From an uncultured Bacteroides sp. (lineage in GTDB: Bacteria; Bacteroidota; Bacteroidia; Bacteroidales; Bacteroidaceae), in contig USEY01000008.1 of assembly GCA_900553815.1 (NCBI GenBank), positions 1-64,000 on the forward strand: a DNA stretch of 64,000 nucleotides. Direction: 5' to 3'. The stretch's first letter is position 1; the number at the start of each line of letters is the position of its first letter. The notes below the pieces were generated by a model. The model searched no databases. It saw nothing but the letters and a program-made list of their open reading frames with translations, and was not told the DNA's origin. A program made the position numbers and the translations under genes. Positions 37,927-49,191 of this stretch are shown in pieces.

Positions 37927-39666
37927 ATGAAAGTCTTAAAAAAGATATATATAGCCGCAACGGCATTAGCTACCGTGTTTGCAACCGGTTGCACCAATTT
38001 GGATGAAACCCTTTACGACCAAGTGGGTTCCCAGAACTATTACAATACCCAGATGGATGTGGTACGTGCTACATTCCGTCCTTTTGAACATGCTTTCTGG
38101 AGCATACAGTCTCGACATGTTTTGAACGAACTCTCGGCCGATCAGTTGATAACACCGACGCGTGACGGTTGGTGGGATGACGGAGGGCGCTGGTGCCGTT
38201 TGCATTACCATACGTGGACGATTGAAGACGGCGATGCACAGACTGAATGGAACGGATGTTTCCAAGGTATCATGCAGGCCAACTATGTGATTGAAGACCT
38301 CAGTTCGTTATCGCCCGAGAAATTTGGTTTTACGGATGACGAGTTCAACAACCTCAAGGCACAGTGCCGAGCATTACGAGCTTGGTTTTACCTGAGATTA
38401 TTGGATGCTTTCCGCAACGTCCCGTTGGCAGTAAGCTTCAATGATGTATCGTTGAACTCTGAAGGACAAGTAGAGCCGAAAGTCATTTTTGAATTCATTG
38501 AGACGGAGCTGAAAGAATGCTTGAATTTGCTGACCACGAAAGAGACGTTGGGAGGTAATCAAAGTATTCAGGGACAATGGACCAAAGCAGCGGCTGCCTC
38601 TTTGTTGGTACGGCTTTACCTCAATGCAGAGACCTATATCGACGAAAACCGCTATGCCGATTGTGCCACTTACGCTCAGGAAATCTTGGACGGCAAGTAT
38701 GGCAAGTACGAATTGGCTGCCACTTGGGATGCTCCGTTCGATTGGAATAACGAGACATGCGACGAAGTCATCTTTGGATTCCCTGCATCACAGGGCTACT
38801 CTTATTGGCACTATCAAGGCGATACCTATTGGTGGACTGTGCCGGCGCGCATCCGTTTCTACTTCAACGACTCCAAGGCAAAGGCGGGTGATCATAACTG
38901 TAAGTATGCTGCTTCACCCAGCTATGACTTGAGTGGCAATTTGTATGAGTACACGTTGGGTATGCCTATCCAGAAGTTCCGCAAATATCCTGAAGATGAA
39001 CGTTTGAAATTGTATAGGAACTTGGGCAATAATACTCGTGAAGGAATGTTCCTTTACGGCAAACTGCCCTACACGGATGAAAACGGTGAACTGAAGTATG
39101 TACCTTCTCCTAATTCAGATTATGATTTGTGTATCCGCGATGCCGTTGGAAAGTTCCACGGACTTCCCGAAGGACAGTATCCAGACGACAAGACCAGTAA
39201 CCTCACAACGGGCGATCACAATTCAGGATGGCACTTCTGTAAGTATCCTTTCTATAGTGACGAAGATGACCAGCAGATGGAATCTGACTTTACTGAAATC
39301 CGCCTGGCTGAGATTGTCTACTCATTGGCTGAATGCAAATTCCGCCAAGGTGATGTAGAGGGAGCGGCCAAGTTATTGAACAGTGTGCGCAAGCGCAACT
39401 ATCCGGCGGAAAGCTGGACACGTAACCTTTATGCACCCGAAGGACAAGCCCAACTTACTGAGAGCGAATTGCTGGATGAGTGGGGACGCGAGTTCTTTGC
39501 TGAAGGACGCCGCCGCATTGATCTTATCCGTTTCGGACAGTTCAACAGTGGATGTTGGTGGGATAAGGAGGCTGATTCCGATAATCATACCGAGATTTTT
39601 GCCATTACGCGCGACGTGCTGAATGCTAATCATAATTTGAAGCAAAATCCTGGATACGACAAATAA
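37927..39666 (+). CDS. SusD/RagB family glycan-binding lipoprotein
   Basis: A 579-residue outer-membrane lipoprotein that caps the SusC barrel and binds the glycan. The lipobox is FATGCTNLDETLYD (Cys about 19). The TPR-rich SusD fold is indicated by AQCRALRAWFYLRLLDAFRNVPL, GQWTKAAAASLLVRLYLNAE and the C-terminal EIRLAEIVYSLAECKFRQGD and REFFAEGRRRIDLIRF, all diagnostic. Aromatic-rich stretches (GYSYWHYQGDTYWW) could line the binding site. Confidence 0.96.
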   Translation: MKVLKKIYIAATALATVFATGCTNLDETLYDQVGSQNYYNTQMDVVRATFRPFEHAFWSIQSRHVLNELSADQLITPTRDGWWDDGGRWCRLHYHTWTIEDGDAQTEWNGCFQGIMQANYVIEDLSSLSPEKFGFTDDEFNNLKAQCRALRAWFYLRLLDAFRNVPLAVSFNDVSLNSEGQVEPKVIFEFIETELKECLNLLTTKETLGGNQSIQGQWTKAAAASLLVRLYLNAETYIDENRYADCATYAQEILDGKYGKYELAATWDAPFDWNNETCDEVIFGFPASQGYSYWHYQGDTYWWTVPARIRFYFNDSKAKAGDHNCKYAASPSYDLSGNLYEYTLGMPIQKFRKYPEDERLKLYRNLGNNTREGMFLYGKLPYTDENGELKYVPSPNSDYDLCIRDAVGKFHGLPEGQYPDDKTSNLTTGDHNSGWHFCKYPFYSDEDDQQMESDFTEIRLAEIVYSLAECKFRQGDVEGAAKLLNSVRKRNYPAESWTRNLYAPEGQAQLTESELLDEWGREFFAEGRRRIDLIRFGQFNSGCWWDKEADSDNHTEIFAITRDVLNANHNLKQNPGYDK

Positions 39667-39694
39667 ATTTTATAACTAAAAAAGACTTATTCTT

Positions 39695-40153
39695 ATGAAA
39701 CAGCTATATCATTTTGTACAAGCAGCCGTGTTGCTGCTGACCATAGCCTTGGCTGGTTGCGAAGGAGAAAAAGACTTGATTGTCATCGAAGGAAATCTGC
39801 CGATTAAAACCGAAACGTTTTACATGGTAGGCGATGCCACTCCAGCAGGGTGGGATATCAGCAACCCTACGGCTTTGACACCGACGGAAGCTGATCCGTT
39901 GATTTTCGTGTATGAAGGGCATCTGAACACCGGCGAGTTGAAATGCTGCTTGGTGACGGGCAGTTGGGATGCACCGTTCGTACATCCTACTACGCAAGGA
40001 CGTGAGATAAACCAGAGCGGCATCAATGCCGAAGTATTCTTGATGTACGCCGGAGGCGAAGATTTGAAGTGGAAGGTTACCGCTGCGGGAACCTACAATC
40101 TGACCTTCGACCTGCGCAACTGGACCATCTCGGCATCTTATTTGGGCGAATAA
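39695..40153 (+). CDS. SusE/SusF-like outer-membrane lipoprotein
   Basis: A 152-residue lipoprotein (lipobox IALAGCEGEKDL) containing one domain of the SusE/SusF starch-binding type: TFYMVGDATPAGWDISNPTAL, then a carbohydrate-binding-module-like strand set ending LTFDLRNWTISASYL. Much shorter than SusE or SusF, which have several such domains. Likely a surface glycan-binding protein of the locus. It follows SusD by 28 bases. Confidence 0.85.
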   Translation: MKQLYHFVQAAVLLLTIALAGCEGEKDLIVIEGNLPIKTETFYMVGDATPAGWDISNPTALTPTEADPLIFVYEGHLNTGELKCCLVTGSWDAPFVHPTTQGREINQSGINAEVFLMYAGGEDLKWKVTAAGTYNLTFDLRNWTISASYLGE

Positions 40154-40177
40154 TTACTAAAACGATTTGTATGGTAT

Positions 40178-41506
40178 ATGAACTTCGTTTTTAGACTATT
40201 CTTATTGGGAAGTTTGCTTCTGGCAAACTTCCTCCCCGTCCACTCCCGCGACAGCAAGTTTACCCGCAAGGGCAGCGGTCCGATGTATTGGATGGCCTAC
40301 GAGTATTGCTACGACAACAACCGGCCTCTGCCCGAAGACCGTTACAAGAAAAACATCGATTGGATGGACACGCATCTGAAAGCGTATGGCTACGATATGA
40401 TATGCACTGACGGGTGGATAGAACAGGCGCAAACGATAGATGCCAACGGATACATCACCAAGTACAACAGTGATTGGCAGCATGACTTCAGCTATTGGAG
40501 TGATTACATCCGTGGCAAAGGGATGAAGTTCGGCGTCTACTACAACCCGATGTGGCTGACACGTGCCGCGTGGGAGCAAGACTGTCCGGTGGCAGGCGCG
40601 GAAACCACCGCCCGCCAAATCGTGGGGAAGAACAGTTTCAACGCCGATTTGTATTGGGTGGATACCGCCCGTCCCGGAGCCGAGCAGTGGATAAAGGGAT
40701 ATGTGCGTCATTTCATCGACTTAGGGGCCACTTACCTGCGCATCGACTTCCTGGAGAATTACGAGCGGAACTACGGTTCGGACAAATACGTGCAAGCCTT
40801 GAAATGGATTAAGGAGGAAGCAGGCGATGAGATTTTCATCAGCCTGGTGATGCCCAACTGTTTCAGTCACGGCAAGAACGAAATACCGTATGGCGACATG
40901 ATACGCATCAGTGACGATTGCTTCAAAGGCGGATGGGACTTTGTGAGTGGACGCCGGAGGGGCGAACGTCAGGAAAACTGGCCGCAATACGGCAATGCGT
41001 TCGATGGCTTCATCGGATTCTCTGACATAGCGGCCCCCGGCCGGTTGATTATGGACGGAGATTTTATGCGCATGAACACTATGGCCGATGTGGACGAACG
41101 CCGTTTCCTGTTCTCGTTGATGGTTGTCACAGGGTCTGCGCTGGCCGTTTCAGACCAGTTTGACACGGCGACGGAGGAGTGCTTGGAGGTCTATCGGAAC
41201 AAGGAGCTGATAGAACTGAACAAGGCTGGCTTCTGTGCCCAACCGTTGTCCCGGGATGTCAAGAGCAAAGACAGTTCCCGCTGGATTGGGAAATTGCCTT
41301 GCGGCGATTGGATTGTCGCTTTTTTCAACCGTGAAGATGCAGCGGACGAATACCGCATCGATTTCGGGAAAGAACTGGGCATCGAAACGGGAAAAGCGGG
41401 AAATGTGCGCGACCTCTGGACACATCAGGACTTGGGCGCTATGGAAGGCTCCTATGCTGTGACGTTAGAGCCTCACAGTTGCCAAGTAATACGTATAACA
41501 AAGTAA
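40178..41506 (+). CDS. Clan GH-D-like glycoside hydrolase, secreted
   Basis: A 442-residue (beta/alpha)8-type enzyme with a signal peptide (FRLFLLGSLLLANFLPVHS), no lipobox. The domain resembles GH27/GH36-related clan D: the strand YLRIDFLENY carries the likely nucleophile D190, and MIRISDDCF carries the likely acid/base D247 at the family position. MICTDGWIE (about 74-82) and GMKFGVYYNP are other barrel strands. A C-terminal beta domain follows (about 340-442). Known clan members act on alpha-galactosides, isomaltosides or beta-arabinopyranosides. It is one of a tandem pair with the next gene (6 bases apart). Confidence 0.8.
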   Translation: MNFVFRLFLLGSLLLANFLPVHSRDSKFTRKGSGPMYWMAYEYCYDNNRPLPEDRYKKNIDWMDTHLKAYGYDMICTDGWIEQAQTIDANGYITKYNSDWQHDFSYWSDYIRGKGMKFGVYYNPMWLTRAAWEQDCPVAGAETTARQIVGKNSFNADLYWVDTARPGAEQWIKGYVRHFIDLGATYLRIDFLENYERNYGSDKYVQALKWIKEEAGDEIFISLVMPNCFSHGKNEIPYGDMIRISDDCFKGGWDFVSGRRRGERQENWPQYGNAFDGFIGFSDIAAPGRLIMDGDFMRMNTMADVDERRFLFSLMVVTGSALAVSDQFDTATEECLEVYRNKELIELNKAGFCAQPLSRDVKSKDSSRWIGKLPCGDWIVAFFNREDAADEYRIDFGKELGIETGKAGNVRDLWTHQDLGAMEGSYAVTLEPHSCQVIRITK

Positions 41507-41512
41507 TTAGGG

Positions 41513-42928
41513 ATGAAATTGGCAACAGTTTTCAATATGGGTATTTTGATGATAGTCCTGGCATTCCTTTTAGGAGGATGCCAGGATTCTGGAAGCGGTT
41601 CTTTGCAGGAGCCGCAGGAGCCTGAAACGGACATTCACGTCTACAAAGCCCCGTTGTACTGGAGTGTGTACGAATATTGCTGGAACCAGAGCAAGAACGG
41701 AGTGGCCAATGAGGATATGGACATCAGCCCGGACGAATGGGACAACATCATCGACTGGGTGGCACGCGACCTGAAGCCTTACGGATACGACATGATATGC
41801 ACCGACGGATTCATTCCGATGATAGCCGACGATGAATCGGGATATATGACCCGTTATGGAAGCATGCCGCTGGAGGAGCTCATTGCCAGATGCAGGGCAA
41901 AGGGTCTGAAAGTGGGCGTCTACGACAACCCCTTGTGGCTGCACGGACCCGACGACACCCCGATACCGGGCACGGACGTGACCTTTGGCGATCTAAAATA
42001 CAAGTCGGGCGATAAGATAGATAATTCCGGGCATGACGACACTTGGTTCAGCTGGGTGGTAGCTTCACATAAGGGCGCCAAGGAATACATTGACGGATTC
42101 TTCAAGCATTTTTCGGAAATGGGGGTGGATTACATCCGCATTGATTTCCTGAGCTGGTATGAAAACGGGCAAGACCGTTCAATGGGCGTCGTGGGGCGTG
42201 GCTACGGACGCGAGACCTATCGGCTGGCCTTGCAGTACATCTGCGAATCGGCACAAAAGTACGGCGTGTTTACTTCATTGGTCATGCCTCACCTGTTCGA
42301 CCATGCCGACCTGGAGAAACGCTACGGCAACATGGTGCGCATCGTGGCCGATACGGGCGATGGAGGGTGGGGACATTTTTCTGCCAATGAGCGTGGAAAG
42401 ATTTACGGTTCCTGGCCTGCCAGTATGAATATGTTCGACGGGTTTCTTCACTTCTCTGATGTGGCCGGACGAAACAATGTGATTCTTGACGGTGATTTTA
42501 TCCGTTTGAATACCTTTGGTACGGATGAGGAGAAGCAATCAGTCATCTCGTTGCAACTGATGGCGGGAGGCCCTGTGACCGTAGCTGACCAATATCACAC
42601 GATAGGTGATAACCTCCGTTTTTATCAAAACAGCGAACTGCTGGCCTTGAACGCCGACCGCTTTGTCGGGAAGCCGCTTGCCGCCGACCGCTGGGACAGC
42701 CGAAGCCAGATATGGTACGGGCAACTCTCTGACGGCGATTGGGTGTTGGGGCTCTTCAACCGCGAAGACAGCAGGCAGAAACGTTCTGTGGAGTTTGCCG
42801 AGCTGGGCATCGAAGGCAGCATGGACGTGCGCGACTTATGGACACACACCGACGAAGGCGAAGCCTCGCGACTGGAAGTGGAGCTGCCTCCGCATGGTTG
42901 CAAAATAGTAAAACTGAGTAAGAAATAA
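41513..42928 (+). CDS. Clan GH-D-like glycoside hydrolase, lipoprotein
   Basis: A 471-residue paralogue of the preceding enzyme, anchored by a lipobox (LLGGCQDSGSGS, Cys 23). The likely catalytic residues are D211 in YIRIDFLSWYE and D280 in MVRIVADTGDGGW, in the same positions as in its neighbour. The two share the barrel layout (YGYDMICTDG, KVGVYDNPLWL, SLVMPHLFDH) but differ in loops, and this one has an extra segment at about 150-185. Surface anchoring of this one and release of the other into the periplasm would fit stepwise degradation, but localisation of either is inferred. Confidence 0.8.
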   Translation: MKLATVFNMGILMIVLAFLLGGCQDSGSGSLQEPQEPETDIHVYKAPLYWSVYEYCWNQSKNGVANEDMDISPDEWDNIIDWVARDLKPYGYDMICTDGFIPMIADDESGYMTRYGSMPLEELIARCRAKGLKVGVYDNPLWLHGPDDTPIPGTDVTFGDLKYKSGDKIDNSGHDDTWFSWVVASHKGAKEYIDGFFKHFSEMGVDYIRIDFLSWYENGQDRSMGVVGRGYGRETYRLALQYICESAQKYGVFTSLVMPHLFDHADLEKRYGNMVRIVADTGDGGWGHFSANERGKIYGSWPASMNMFDGFLHFSDVAGRNNVILDGDFIRLNTFGTDEEKQSVISLQLMAGGPVTVADQYHTIGDNLRFYQNSELLALNADRFVGKPLAADRWDSRSQIWYGQLSDGDWVLGLFNREDSRQKRSVEFAELGIEGSMDVRDLWTHTDEGEASRLEVELPPHGCKIVKLSKK

Positions 42929-45091
<2,163 letters not shown>

Positions 45092-45729
45092 TCTTCCTAC
45101 TATAGGAGGAAGCAATCGTTTGTGTTCTTGCTCTTTTTCTCTTGTTCGTGCAAGTGGGGTAGATGGTTAGTAATGTGGATTGTACGATTGCTTATTTTGA
45201 ATTTGTTAAATATTCCCCCCGGATGGTTTGTGAAGCATCTCTTTTTGTTTAAATATGGCAAGAAATGCTTTTCGAACCGTCCGTTTTTTGTTGTTTATGG
45301 AAATGTATAGACAATTGAATTCCATTTGACGGATACTTGCATGGCTTAGGAAAGTCGTAACCAAGGAGTAAACTGATACCATGCTGTGAACTAACTGTTA
45401 TCATGCTGCGAGTTAACTCTTGCCAAGTTGGCTGTAAACTACTGTGGATTGTCTCTGGTTTTATTCGTATTTTTGTGTGTTTCCTGTTTTTAGTCATAAT
45501 GGCTGAAGCGAAATATTGCCCCTGCCTATAATGTTTTCGTTTGATACTTGTTAGTATTCTCCGAGATAATCGACTAAGAGTAGCCTTTAGCTCTATTTAG
45601 TGGTGTGAAGAGTTGTGGCGGCGCATTACCTTTTGCGGTGTAAAGTATTGGATGTTTAGATGCAAATTATTCCTTTCCCCCGATGAAAATATACTATGTT
45701 TTCCTATCGGTGGATGTTGTGGGGTGCTT
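45092..45729. other. Intergenic region after the glycan locus
   Basis: About 640 bases without a supportable gene; a 62-codon frame and an opposing 82-codon frame are weak. A short CTTCCT/AGGAAG hairpin just after the GH97 stop could be a poor terminator. The 22-bp repeat array lies at 45367-45434. Confidence 0.5.
45367..45434. repeat. Tandem 22-bp repeat array, reversed copy
   Basis: Two full 22-base units (45367-45388, 45389-45410) and a third diverging one. Read on the minus strand the unit begins AGTTAACTCGCAGCATGAT and agrees with the array at 13865-13974 at about 16 of 22 positions. No gene is associated. Confidence 0.75.
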
Positions 45730-46650
45730 TTAAAGTGAACAGAACAACGTTACGAGGAATGGTACACTGAAGTCCACCGTGAACCCGTGGAAGATGGACA
45801 CTACGACAAACTCTTGTCCCGAAGTGCGGGTGATGATGGGGAGCGTGGTGTCCATTGTGGTGGCACCTCCGGCTGAAATGGGTGCCAGGCGTCCGAACCA
45901 GCGTACCAACAGTGGTGCTGCCAGCAGGGTGATGATTTCACGGCTGATGTTGGCCAGCAGGGCAATGGTGCCTAGTTCGGCTCCGCGGTATTCGGTGATG
46001 AAGATACTCGACAAGGAGTAGTAGCCGAAGCCAGAACCGATGGCCAGGCAGTCGGTGAGGCTGCGGTGGGTCAGCAACAGGCTTATGACGGCTGTGCCCG
46101 CCAGTGTGCCCACAATGGTCATGACGGGGAGGAAGATAAGTCGCGGGTTGAGCGTGCGGAAGTTTTTCAGTGTTTGGGGATCGTTGCCGACGCTGATGCC
46201 CACGCTGGTCATCAGTGCGCAGAGGGCGTAGAAGCTGATGTGGCTGCCCGGTTGCGCAGGCAGGATATGGAACAGGCTGCTGATGATTCCCAAAACGAAA
46301 AAGATGACAATGACAATGCTGCCTTTCAGGGCTTGCAGGTTGCCGCCACCCTCTGTCGCATTGGAAGAAGTTTGCTCCTGTGTTTTTTTATGTCTGTTCA
46401 GCATGTACCACAGTAGTTTGGCTGCCGTTACACTGCCCAGTGTGCCGCCTATTGTCAGCAGGATGGCTTCCAGCCCGATGGTGTGCAGGCCTTGTATGAT
46501 ATCTTTGTTGCCTCCTACCTCTACGCCCAGCAGGAAGAGCAACAGCCAGATGAGGATGGTGATGAAACGCTGGATGCCCTTTAAACGGTGTCTGCGTAGC
46601 AGAAAACCGGCAACCATTCCCGTCAGCATGAGTCCTATGACTGTGAACAT
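45730..46650 (-). CDS. Lysine exporter LysO family protein
   Basis: A 306-residue inner-membrane protein with about 8 helices of the LysO (YbjE, DUF340) family, which exports L-lysine in E. coli. Indicators are the N-terminal GLMLTGMVAGFLLRR, LLLFLLGVEVGGN, and the C-terminal FGYYSLSSIFITEYRGAELGTIALLANISREI. Both halves of the family are fused as usual. The promoter on the minus strand is at 46678-46685, back to back with the rnhB promoter. Confidence 0.9.
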   Translation of the reverse strand: MFTVIGLMLTGMVAGFLLRRHRLKGIQRFITILIWLLLFLLGVEVGGNKDIIQGLHTIGLEAILLTIGGTLGSVTAAKLLWYMLNRHKKTQEQTSSNATEGGGNLQALKGSIVIVIFFVLGIISSLFHILPAQPGSHISFYALCALMTSVGISVGNDPQTLKNFRTLNPRLIFLPVMTIVGTLAGTAVISLLLTHRSLTDCLAIGSGFGYYSLSSIFITEYRGAELGTIALLANISREIITLLAAPLLVRWFGRLAPISAGGATTMDTTLPIITRTSGQEFVVVSIFHGFTVDFSVPFLVTLFCSL

Positions 46651-46677
46651 CTTTTATTATTCTTTTGAAAAACGGGG

Positions 46678-46716
46678 CAAAGATAGCTATTTTTTAGTTG
46701 CTTACCTGTATCTTTG
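46678..46716. promoter_or_regulatory. Back-to-back promoters for lysO and rnhB
   Basis: Minus strand TATCTTTG at 46685-46678 for the LysO gene, and plus strand TATCTTTG at 46709-46716 for rnhB. Both match TAnnTTTG exactly and are only about 23 bases apart. Confidence 0.7.
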
Positions 46717-46737
46717 CAACTCGTAAACTGTAATATC

Positions 46738-47343
46738 ATGTTACTTCCTTATTTGAATGCCGATTTGATAGAAGCCGGTTGTGATGAGGCCGGACGTGGA
46801 TGTCTGGCAGGGGCTGTATATGCCGCCGCTGTTGTATTGCCCAAGGACTTCAGGAATGAACTGCTGAATGACTCCAAGCAGCTGACCGAACATCAGCGCT
46901 ATGCTCTGCGTGAAGTGATAGAACGCGAGGCAGTGGCATGGGCGGTGGGTGTGGTGTCGCCGGCCGAGATAGATAAAATCAATATACTCAATGCTTCGTT
47001 CCTGGCCATGCACCGTGCCATTGACCAGTTGAAAGTTCGTCCGCAGCACTTGCTTATCGATGGCAACCGTTTTAAAAAATACCAGGATATACCGCATACC
47101 ACAGTGGTGAAAGGCGACGGCAAATATCTTTCCATTGCCGCGGCGTCCATTTTGGCCAAGACTTATCGTGATGATTACATGAGCCGGCTGCACGAGGAAT
47201 TTCCGTATTATGACTGGAATAAAAACAAGGGGTATCCGACCAGGAAACACCGTGCAGCTATTGCTGAAAGGGGAACTACTCCTTATCATCGTATGACATT
47301 TAATCTGCTGGGTGACGGACAGTTGGAGCTGGATTTTAAGTAA
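46738..47343 (+). CDS. rnhB: Ribonuclease HII
   Basis: A 201-residue RNase that cuts RNA in RNA-DNA hybrids and removes single ribonucleotides from DNA. The catalytic DE pair is D16-E17 in [15 protein letters not shown]; further carboxylates lie in LLIDGNRF and in the [11 protein letters not shown] segment. I use ATG 46738, 22 bases after the promoter; the frame extends upstream to a TTG that would precede the transcript start. Confidence 0.95.
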   Translation: MLLPYLNADLIEAGCDEAGRGCLAGAVYAAAVVLPKDFRNELLNDSKQLTEHQRYALREVIEREAVAWAVGVVSPAEIDKINILNASFLAMHRAIDQLKVRPQHLLIDGNRFKKYQDIPHTTVVKGDGKYLSIAAASILAKTYRDDYMSRLHEEFPYYDWNKNKGYPTRKHRAAIAERGTTPYHRMTFNLLGDGQLELDFK

Positions 47344-47449
47344 AATATAATGGGTCGGTAGCACTGCTGGCAATGCAATGCCGAGGTATGTGTGTGACGG
47401 CCAGTATCAGATTCTGGAATAGGTCCAGTGATTTTTCTCGTTCGAGACG

Positions 47450-47835
47450 TTATTTTATGCCTTGCATTTTTTCCAGGTCAGTAATCCGTTTATTAAGTGA
47501 TGCAAGCATTTGCGAATGCATGTAGAGGAGTTCATGCTGTTCTTGGTTGTCTGTTTGACCAGATAGCGCGATTGTGTCTGTAGATACAGGCATGGAGTTT
47601 GCATCGGGTGTTGTTTCTTCTACGATGCTTTTGAAAAGCTCTGTTGGTGACACACCAAAAATAGCAGCTATTTTATTTAGTCTTGTCAGGGTAAGGTCTG
47701 TTTCTCCATATTCAATTTTACAGTAGGCACTTGTTGACAGATGTAGCTGTTCTGCCATTTCTTCCTGTGTTAAGTTTTTTTTACCCTGAGTAGATGCAGC
47801 CTCTGACCGACTCTCTTCTTAAATTTTCGTTCCAT
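47450..47835 (-). pseudogene. XRE-family regulator interrupted by a frameshift in an A8 tract
   Basis: Two overlapping frames together give a normal XRE repressor. Frame one starts at ATG 47835 (MERKFKKRVGQRLHLLRVKK) and runs into a run of eight A (T8 at 47775-47782 on the plus strand), after which it stops. In the -1 frame the protein continues NLTQEEMAEQLHLSTSAYCK, exactly the start of helix 2 of the HTH_3 fold, and ends with a leucine-rich tail of about 40 residues. A -1 slip, or one extra A, restores a protein of about 128 residues. This could be a sequencing or assembly error, an inactive gene, or a slippery or phase-variable site. A TAACTTTG promoter lies upstream (47874-47881). Confidence 0.7.
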
Positions 47836-47873
47836 GGTATTAGTAATTTGGAGTGTACCCTTCTTTTATTGGG

Positions 47874-47881
47874 CAAAGTTA
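47874..47881 (-). promoter_or_regulatory. Promoter -7 box for the XRE gene
   Basis: TAACTTTG on the minus strand, fitting TAnnTTTG, about 39 bases before the ATG at 47835. It supports that ATG as the real start rather than the downstream methionine at 47758. Confidence 0.6.
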
Positions 47882-48219
47882 TGAAAAATAGTGTATACAA
47901 CCAATTACTGTTTACTTTTATTTTTGTATTTGGAAAGAATAAATGGTTTGTTATTTGTTGTCTATTAGCGATATATGAAATATTTATAACGGTTTTCCGT
48001 TACAAATATTTCAAAATATGTTTTTCTTAATAACTTTCAATGCGAAATATTAAATTGTTGAAATAGTCAATTATTGCTTTAAGTTTTTTTTCTTATAAAT
48101 AAGTGACTGCTTAGAAATTAGTGATGACTTCTCGAATATAGTAAAATTACGGATAGAATTTACCGTACGTCGGATAGTTGTAGTAATTATGGTGGATATA
48201 ATCAATGTTAATAGACGTG

Positions 48220-48227
48220 TATCTTTG
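48220..48227 (+). promoter_or_regulatory. Promoter -7 box of the envelope-protein cluster
   Basis: TATCTTTG fits TAnnTTTG. The leader to the first gene would be about 180 bases, A+T-rich, and starts with a purine-rich AGAGGAGGG. Confidence 0.6.
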
Positions 48228-48414
48228 CAAATAAGACTAGAGGAGGGATATATATAAAAACTTTGACTGTTATAGTTGTTAAGGGTATCGTTTTATACTT
48301 TAAAGTATAATGTAATTTGATAATTGGTTTATTATAAGAAAATACAAAATTAATTTATTATAGTATAACAAGGGCATGAAGTTAAATCTTCTACTCTGCA
48401 TTAAAAAAAAGTTT

Positions 48415-49173
48415 ATGAAAAAGTTGTTATTAATTTTATTAGGTGTATTTACACTGAGTACTGTATCTGTTTATGCGCAAGAAGTAGAACAGGATGCTAA
48501 GGCCGTTAAGTTGCAGGAAAAAGAGGCCAAGAGAAAAGCTAAAGAGGAGGCAAAAGCAAAGAAAGCAAAAGAAAAAGCTGAGAAAAAAGCTGCAAAAGAT
48601 AAAAAAAAGGATAAGAGAATAGAAAAGTTGAGAGCTGAATACGCTGATTTTATTGCGAACTATGAACCTTTGGATACAAATACGGGGTATGCAGAGATAG
48701 ATACTTTCATGATTAATGCAAATAACCTTTTTGCCATCATGGTGGAAGTTGAGCAGGAGATAGGCTATATAGAGGTTGTTATGGAAGATGTGGAAGATGA
48801 AATGACTGGTGAGGTTACAAAACAGGCTACTGGTATTCGTAATAAACATACCCAGGAACCTATTAAGAAATCAGATGCTTTGAAAGCTTATGGAAGTGCT
48901 ACTTTAAAATTGTTAACTGCTGCAGCGGAAGGAACTTCTTTAACGGCGAATGGTGTAACGGCTATTTTATCGTCTATAACAGACCCTATGGCTCTGCTTA
49001 CTATAGGAGGAAAAGCTAAAAAGGTAATGAAACAAGTAAAAATGACAGTAGAAATAATTCCTATTATCAGACGTGATATACAAGAGAATACGGATGCATT
49101 AAAATTCTATAAGGACAACCTTGCTGGAGAAGTTGAGGAAGAAGTTGCTCCTGTTGAAAATACAGCTAATTAA
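48415..49173 (+). CDS. Secreted coiled-coil protein, first gene of the envelope cluster
   Basis: A 252-residue exported protein. The signal peptide is LLLILLGVFTLSTVSVYAQ. Residues about 25-70 form a highly charged Lys/Glu/Ala helix (repeats of KAKEEAKAKKAKEKAEKKA) that should be a coiled coil. The rest is helical with a glycine/alanine-rich hydrophobic stretch (VTAILSSITDPMALLTIGG). No family is recognised. I chose the downstream ATG (48415) because it begins the signal peptide. First of nine genes on one strand. Confidence 0.75.
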   Translation: MKKLLLILLGVFTLSTVSVYAQEVEQDAKAVKLQEKEAKRKAKEEAKAKKAKEKAEKKAAKDKKKDKRIEKLRAEYADFIANYEPLDTNTGYAEIDTFMINANNLFAIMVEVEQEIGYIEVVMEDVEDEMTGEVTKQATGIRNKHTQEPIKKSDALKAYGSATLKLLTAAAEGTSLTANGVTAILSSITDPMALLTIGGKAKKVMKQVKMTVEIIPIIRRDIQENTDALKFYKDNLAGEVEEEVAPVENTAN

Positions 49174-49191
49174 GTTAAATAAGTGTTTAGG

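Larger units (their letters stand above)
47836..48414. other. A+T-rich intergenic region with two divergent promoters
   Basis: About 580 bases with no credible gene (a 78-codon plus-strand frame is compositionally poor). It holds the promoter of the frameshifted XRE gene (47874-47881, minus) and of the envelope-protein cluster (48220-48227, plus). Confidence 0.5.

Noticed and set aside
47450-47758. XRE gene starting at the internal ATG at 47758
   Set aside because: This would delete the first helix and part of the HTH; the upstream frame with promoter and ATG 47835 supplies the missing residues, so a frameshift is the better reading.
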